A stretch of 64,000 bases of DNA from Melastoma dodecandrum (lineage: Eukaryota; Streptophyta; Magnoliopsida; Myrtales; Melastomataceae): NCBI GenBank assembly GCA_029817715.1, contig JARUPY010000398.1:2232001-2296000 (forward strand). The letters run 5' to 3'. The notes under the pieces are model-generated. The model was not told where the DNA came from. It ran no database searches and was given only the letters and a program-made list of their open reading frames with translations. Positions 60,245-64,000 of the stretch are shown here, one piece after another; the first letter of the stretch is position 1; the number at the start of each line of letters is the position of its first letter. The translations under genes were made by a program, and so were the position numbers.

Positions 60245-61399
60245 CTACTTCGCCTCGCCCGGGCTCGGGGCCGTGGGCGGCGTCGGAGCCGCATCGGGCG
60301 CTGCAGGCGCGGGGGCCGGAGCTGCCGGGGCCGGCGCCGGGGTCGCGGGAGCCGGAGCGGCCGCAGGAGCGGGCTTTTCCTCGACGCTCGCGACGTCCTG
60401 CGTCTCCTTCAGCTCCGGATAGGTCTTCACCATCGAGGCGCCGAGGAGAGGCTTGTAGGCCCCCTGGTGGCACGTGGTGCAATTGACCTTCGGAACATCG
60501 CCGTGGGGACCCAAACGAGCCGGCGGGAAAGTACCCTTCAGGCTTTCCAGGTAGTTGGCGTTGAGATCACGCACCATCCGGATCCCGTACCAGGCCGAGA
60601 CTCGCTGGGGCGAGCTCTGCTGCCATGAGGAGAACGCGCGCGAGTTGTGGCAGAAGGTGCAGTTCACCCCGAGCGCATTCGTCATGTGGATCATGAGCGA
60701 ATAGGTGTATTCGGCCTGCTTGATCGAGGAGTGATCCTCGCCGTTCGGCAGGGCCGATTTCGCGACCACGCGGATCTCGTTCGCCTGGCCGAGGAAGGCC
60801 GTGAACGGATCGGTGGGGAGTGACGAGTCGCCCGCGACCGCGGAGGCGACGCCCATGCCGGCCGCAGGACCCGGATTGTTGAACCAGATATAGCTCGGCA
60901 CCGGCTGGCCGCGGTGGCAGGTGTAGCAGGTCACGCCCGTCTGCTGGACGTGCTTGCTCCAATCCGCATTGATGTGGCGCGTCATCTGCAGCATGCGGCG
61001 CGCCACGCGCTTCGTGTAGAGATCGTCCGACGCGAAGTTCCCCGAGACGCCGTGGCAATAGGCGCACCCCTGCGTGGGGGCCACCCAGGTCGCGAAGCTC
61101 GCCATCACGCGTTTGAACTCCGCGACGTCGATGCCCCCGAGAACCTTGAGGTTCTTGTAGACCGCGCCCGCCTTCTGGCCGGCGGGATCGGACGCCGGAA
61201 TGAGATCCGGCACCTTGTTGTTGGCCTGTGCCGTCGCGAGCTCGGCACGATGATAGATCAGGTCCATGCCGGTGCCGCGCCAGCCGTGCTGGATGCTTTC
61301 CGTCGTCGGGGCCTTGAAGGTCCCGAAGACGATGAACAGTCCGAAAACCGCGACGACGACAAGGCCGATCTGGGTGCCGATGCTGAGGCGCTTCATCAT
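60245..61399 (-). CDS. pufC: Reaction-centre tetrahaem cytochrome subunit PufC
   Basis: 384 aa. Four CXXCH haem sites: C112-C115-H116, C158-C161-H162, C247-C250-H251 and C307-C310-H311. PufC donates electrons to the oxidised special pair of the reaction centre from the periplasmic side. The N-terminus has an uncleaved-looking membrane helix ([21 protein letters not shown]) but no lipobox cysteine, so it is probably anchored by a transmembrane segment, not by lipid. A Pro/Ala repeat tail occupies residues 343-381. The start ATG overlaps the pufM stop (ATGATG). Last gene of puf; no pufX is seen. Confidence 0.97.
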   Translation of the reverse strand: MMKRLSIGTQIGLVVVAVFGLFIVFGTFKAPTTESIQHGWRGTGMDLIYHRAELATAQANNKVPDLIPASDPAGQKAGAVYKNLKVLGGIDVAEFKRVMASFATWVAPTQGCAYCHGVSGNFASDDLYTKRVARRMLQMTRHINADWSKHVQQTGVTCYTCHRGQPVPSYIWFNNPGPAAGMGVASAVAGDSSLPTDPFTAFLGQANEIRVVAKSALPNGEDHSSIKQAEYTYSLMIHMTNALGVNCTFCHNSRAFSSWQQSSPQRVSAWYGIRMVRDLNANYLESLKGTFPPARLGPHGDVPKVNCTTCHQGAYKPLLGASMVKTYPELKETQDVASVEEKPAPAAAPAPATPAPAPAAPAPAPAAPDAAPTPPTAPSPGEAK

Positions 61400-62376
61400 T
61401 TGGCTCCCGCAAGCGTGGCCGGGTCGACGACGGCGGGGCCGACCTGAGGATAGTGCGGGGCGACGCCGTGCTTGACCGCCCAGAGGTACCAGTTGTCGAC
61501 CACCGTGCCGCTGAGCAGGATGCCGATGCCGCCGGTCAGCGGCGTCAGCACCGCGAACCACCAGGCCCAGCGATGGATCGACTCCATTGTGGCGTTGAAG
61601 CCCATGGTCCAGCGCCAGAATAGAGCCGCTCGCTCGGCCGCGGTGCCGCGGTCGACGATCTGCTCGATTTCGCGCTCGCCGCCAAGACGGCTCACCGCAA
61701 GGATCGTCGCGCCGTGCATGGCGAAGAGCAGCGTCGATCCGTAGAGGAACGCGATCGAGAGCATGTGGAAGGGGTTGTAGAAGAGGTTGCCGTAGCGCAG
61801 CGAGAACGCCGCGGTCCAGTCGAGGTGCGGGAAGATGCCGAAGGGCACGGCCTCGCCCCAGCTCCCCATCAGCAGCGGACGGATGAAGCCGAGAACCAGG
61901 AAGAGCCAGATCGCCGAGAGGAAGGCCCAGGCCGCGTGCGTGCCCATGCCGAGCGCCTTGGCGCGACGATAGATGCGAGCCCACCAGAGCAGCACCGACA
62001 GCGTCAGAAAGAAGCCGGCGATCTGCCACCAGCCGCCCTGATCGAGCGGACAGATGATGCACAGGCCGAGCGACGGCGGCGGCGGCTCGAGCGCGAGCCA
62101 GGGAAGTTGGCGCACGAACTGAACCGGATTCCAGTTCACCGAGGCCCACATGTTGAGCCCGATGATCTCGAAGGCGAGAACCCCGAAGAGGATCGAGGCG
62201 ATGCCGAAGAAACCCAGATAGATGGGGCCGACCTGGGCATCGCCGATGAGGCCCGCCCAGTAGCTGAAGGTCATCGTTTTCGTGCGCTCGCGGTTGCTCG
62301 CGCCCGGCAACGAGACGCCGGGATAGAACGGTCCGCGGACCTGCACCTGCGTGAAGATGTTTTGATACTCGGCCAT
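61396..62376 (-). CDS. pufM: Photosynthetic reaction centre M subunit
   Basis: 326 aa, AGGAG site overlapping the pufL stop. Five transmembrane helices. Ligands: the special-pair BChl histidine in [18 protein letters not shown], the non-haem iron/quinone histidine in [20 protein letters not shown], and the terminal helix around [18 protein letters not shown]. It pairs with PufL to form the type II reaction centre carrying bacteriochlorophyll, bacteriopheophytin and quinones. The C-terminus is about 15-20 residues longer than in Rhodobacter PufM, as is usual in RCs with a PufC partner. Confidence 0.98.
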   Translation of the reverse strand: MAEYQNIFTQVQVRGPFYPGVSLPGASNRERTKTMTFSYWAGLIGDAQVGPIYLGFFGIASILFGVLAFEIIGLNMWASVNWNPVQFVRQLPWLALEPPPPSLGLCIICPLDQGGWWQIAGFFLTLSVLLWWARIYRRAKALGMGTHAAWAFLSAIWLFLVLGFIRPLLMGSWGEAVPFGIFPHLDWTAAFSLRYGNLFYNPFHMLSIAFLYGSTLLFAMHGATILAVSRLGGEREIEQIVDRGTAAERAALFWRWTMGFNATMESIHRWAWWFAVLTPLTGGIGILLSGTVVDNWYLWAVKHGVAPHYPQVGPAVVDPATLAGAK

Positions 62377-62385
62377 GGGACGCTC

Positions 62386-63210
62386 CTAGCGCCAGATCGG
62401 AAGGTTAAGCCACCAGGACCACCATTCCGGCCAGCCGCGTGACCAGAACGGACCGGAGATGAGGATGCAGATGGCGCTCCAGAAGCCGGCGGAGAGCGCC
62501 AGAAACAGTCCGAGGCGATGGATGCCGAGCGTGCCGATCGACCAGCCGATGTAATCGCGGAACACCGTGTTCTCGTGCTCCGGCGTCTTCACGCGCTCGC
62601 CCTTCTGCGGATTGGTGGCCGACAAAACCAACGAACCGTGCAGCGAGAGCGCCAGCGTGGTCGCGAAGAAGAACGTGATCGCGAGCATGTGGGCCGGATT
62701 GTAATGGAAGTGCAGATATTGGTAGCCCGTGTTCGACACCCAATCGAGATGCGAGAGGATGCCGTAGGGAAAGCCGAAACCCCAGGCGCCGAGCAGGATC
62801 GGTCGAATCACCTCGAGTGAGAAATAGGCGAAGATCGCCACCGAAAAGGCGAACGGCACATGCAGCCCGATGCCGAGCTTGCGGCAGATCTCGACCTCGC
62901 GCAAAGCCCATGACGAGAACGCGCCGAGCGCGCAGATCGTGATGAGCTGCCAGAGCCCTCCGTCCTTCAGCGGTGCCAGCGCCAGGCCGTAGGAGATGTC
63001 GGGCGGCGCGATGTTGATCTGCCAGATGTTCCACGTCGGACCGAGGGCCGCGCCGTAGATGATGAGCGCGGTGCCGACGAAAGAGAAGAAGATCGTCGTG
63101 ACCCCGAAGAAGCCGACGTAGAACGGCCCGACCCAGAAGTCGAAGAGGTCCCCACCGATGAGCGTGCCGCCCGGCACGCGGTATTTGCGCTCGAAGCTGA
63201 GCATCGCCAT
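62386..63210 (-). CDS. pufL: Photosynthetic reaction centre L subunit
   Basis: 274 aa from the ATG at 63210 ([15 protein letters not shown]), which has GGGAGG and AAGG upstream. Five transmembrane helices. Special-pair ligand in [15 protein letters not shown]; iron/quinone ligands in [14 protein letters not shown] and [23 protein letters not shown]. Accessory BChl region [20 protein letters not shown]. Forms the RC heart with PufM. A hairpin lies in the 94-bp gap from pufA. Confidence 0.98.
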   Translation of the reverse strand: MAMLSFERKYRVPGGTLIGGDLFDFWVGPFYVGFFGVTTIFFSFVGTALIIYGAALGPTWNIWQINIAPPDISYGLALAPLKDGGLWQLITICALGAFSSWALREVEICRKLGIGLHVPFAFSVAIFAYFSLEVIRPILLGAWGFGFPYGILSHLDWVSNTGYQYLHFHYNPAHMLAITFFFATTLALSLHGSLVLSATNPQKGERVKTPEHENTVFRDYIGWSIGTLGIHRLGLFLALSAGFWSAICILISGPFWSRGWPEWWSWWLNLPIWR

Positions 63211-63263
63211 GACCTTGAGACCTCCCGGCACTCATCGCGGCTCAGCGGGCCGCTTCCGCGAAT

Positions 63264-63287
63264 GACGGCGGGCCGTGGCTCGCCGTC
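63264..63287 (-). promoter_or_regulatory. Intercistronic hairpin between pufA and pufL
   Basis: GACGGCG (63264-63270) pairs with CGCCGTC (63281-63287), and two further pairs extend the stem past one mismatch, giving about 9-10 bp around a short loop. In Rhodobacter, hairpins at this position protect the pufBA mRNA segment from 3' decay so that LH1 is made in excess over RC. The same role is inferred here from position and fold only. Confidence 0.65.
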
Positions 63288-63304
63288 GCTGTCGTGAAGA
63301 CCCG

Positions 63305-63496
63305 CTATTTCGCGGGCGATGGGATCGGCGACATCTCGCTAGCGGCCGAAGCCTGCTTCGCGTGGCCACCATCGAGCCAGTTGAAGCGGTCGGTCGACAG
63401 CAGGATGAAGTGAATGAGCAGAGCCAAACCGAACAGGAACGTGAACAAAGCGATCAACGTCCGGCGCGGATCAAAGAGCAGCCATACACGCCACAT
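63305..63496 (-). CDS. pufA: Light-harvesting 1 alpha polypeptide
   Basis: 63 aa with a GAGGAGGA site overlapping the pufB stop. One transmembrane helix with the BChl-ligand histidine H29 in [18 protein letters not shown]. The cytoplasmic start [14 protein letters not shown] is typical. Pairs with PufB in the LH1 ring that surrounds the reaction centre. Confidence 0.97.
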   Translation of the reverse strand: MWRVWLLFDPRRTLIALFTFLFGLALLIHFILLSTDRFNWLDGGHAKQASAASEMSPIPSPAK

Positions 63497-63508
63497 GTGT
63501 CGTCCTCC

Positions 63509-63727
63509 TCAGGCGAGCATCGAGACGACGTGATGGAGAATCTCCATCGACGTCTTGTAGCCATTCGGCCCCGAGATCCACGGACGCCACGCCCACACGA
63601 GAATGTGGGCGACGACCGCGACTGCGGTGAAGCCGATAAAGCTCTTGACGAAGATCGCGTGGAATTCACGCGCTTCTGGTTCGGTCATACCTGAAATAGA
63701 GACATCGCGTCCCGGGACTTCAGCCAT
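63509..63727 (-). CDS. pufB: Light-harvesting 1 beta polypeptide
   Basis: 72 aa with a GGAGGA site. Conserved H23 ([10 protein letters not shown]) and the BChl-ligand H41 ([15 protein letters not shown]) in a single helix; WRPW is the family end of the helix. A 22-residue C-terminal extension ([20 protein letters not shown]) is longer than in Rhodobacter LH1 beta. First gene after pufQ in the operon. Confidence 0.96.
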   Translation of the reverse strand: MAEVPGRDVSISGMTEPEAREFHAIFVKSFIGFTAVAVVAHILVWAWRPWISGPNGYKTSMEILHHVVSMLA

Positions 63728-63784
63728 GCTTTCCTCCGTTATTTGGCCCGAAGGCCGTTACCGCGATGGTCCATGCGGCAGGAT

Positions 63785-63805
63785 GTCGTGGTATTGCTCC
63801 ACGAC
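63785..63805 (-). other. Stem-loop between pufQ and pufB
   Basis: GTCGTGG (63785-63791) / CCACGAC (63799-63805), 7-bp perfect stem with a 7-base loop, in the 124-bp gap ahead of pufB. A processing or 5' end structure of the pufBA mRNA is possible; position is the only evidence. Confidence 0.45.
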
Positions 63806-63851
63806 GGCTATGCGCCCGGGAACCCGGACGTATTCGTTCGACCTCCACCGA

Positions 63852-64000
63852 TCAGCCTGCGAAGGCCATCTGGGCGGTCGTGCCGGCGGCCTCGCAGGCC
63901 TCGGCAAGAAGGGATCGGTGCGGCACGCCGGCGCGCCAGTGGCGCGGCGTCAGGCGGGTGCCGACAGCGGCGGCGAGATGGAACAGAAAGACCGTCGCGA
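63852..64000 (-). CDS. pufQ: PufQ-like protein, C-terminal part (cut by window edge)
   Basis: 48 residues up to the TGA at 63854-63852; the start is beyond base 64000. The visible part starts inside a hydrophobic segment (ATVFLFHLAAAVGTRL) and ends with RSLLAEACEAAGTTAQMAFAG, which matches PufQ in position and layout (one membrane helix, then a short alanine-rich amphipathic end). PufQ is needed for bacteriochlorophyll precursor supply in Rhodobacter. The assignment rests mostly on location upstream of pufBA. Confidence 0.65.
   Translation of the reverse strand, partial: ATVFLFHLAAAVGTRLTPRHWRAGVPHRSLLAEACEAAGTTAQMAFAG

Noticed and set aside
63211..63304. pufX between or after pufA and pufM
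   Set aside because: No suitable small ORF; operons with pufC normally lack pufX.
1..64000. tRNA, rRNA or insertion-sequence genes
   Set aside because: No cloverleaf with the GGTTCGAATCC-type T-arm, no rRNA blocks and no transposase motifs or terminal inverted repeats were recognised in the gaps by eye; a tRNAscan/Infernal run would be decisive.

Overview
The window is about 64 kb of GC-rich DNA with dense, short-spaced genes, and it reads as the chromosome of a phototrophic alphaproteobacterium of the order Hyphomicrobiales (Rhizobiales). The markers are a pufQ-B-A-L-M-C reaction-centre operon with a tetrahaem PufC, the argS / SPOR / scpAB / tatABC block, CobS-CobT cobaltochelatase genes, a serine-glyoxylate aminotransferase, an intracellular PHB depolymerase, an Hsp20-DUF1150 pair, DUF29 and MmcB. 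Protein style (N-termini such as [17 protein letters not shown] on outer-membrane barrels) recalls the Methylobacteriaceae / Salinarimonadaceae / Beijerinckiaceae group. That placement is inference. I see no rRNA, tRNA, CRISPR array, insertion sequence or prophage.

Left part (1-15.8 kb). The end of a fused cysNC sulfate-activation gene comes first. An AbiEii-type nucleotidyltransferase follows, whose short upstream partner has an in-frame TAG. Next are mfd, a REP-like palindrome and an HtrA-type protease. A long minus-strand housekeeping block then holds argS, a SPOR protein, scpA, scpB, tatA, tatB and tatC. A glutathione-transferase-like gene, phaZ and a small cysteine-patterned secreted protein complete this part.

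Centre (16-31 kb). Three paralogous outer-membrane beta-barrel genes sit close together with rimO between the first and second. After them come a quinone oxidoreductase, fabZ and an lpxD-like gene that lacks its catalytic C-terminal part, then sgaA, a DUF1328 membrane peptide, a CDP-diacylglycerol pyrophosphatase, dnaN, a class A penicillin-binding protein, rpmE, DUF1150, hsp20 and an extensin-like protein with a 15-bp minisatellite.

Right-centre (32-56 kb). A compact tadG-tadE-tadE operon encodes an unusual TadG-like protein with about four repeated Tyr/Leu beta modules. It is followed by a large membrane protein with a glutamine-amidotransferase-like fold, an OB-fold protein, a second small protein with the same cysteine pattern, S4 and GNAT proteins, a COG0523 metallochaperone GTPase coupled to a DD-carboxypeptidase with a lysine-rich tail, bolA, a J-domain protein, cobS, a DUF29 gene and cobT. 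After rpoH come an M48 lipoprotein protease coupled to an SNase-like gene, a PQQ-dehydrogenase/cytochrome c fusion, cutA, a cyclase-family hydrolase, mmcB, a DUF1194 protein and panD.

Right end (56-64 kb). A full three-domain LigD and ZapE precede the puf operon, which is transcribed leftwards from pufQ (cut by the window edge) through pufB, pufA, pufL, pufM and pufC to an intrinsic terminator at 60.2 kb. The photosynthesis cluster therefore most likely ends here and continues beyond base 64000. LH1 alpha and beta, RC-L and RC-M, and the tetrahaem donor together make the light-harvesting core and its electron input.
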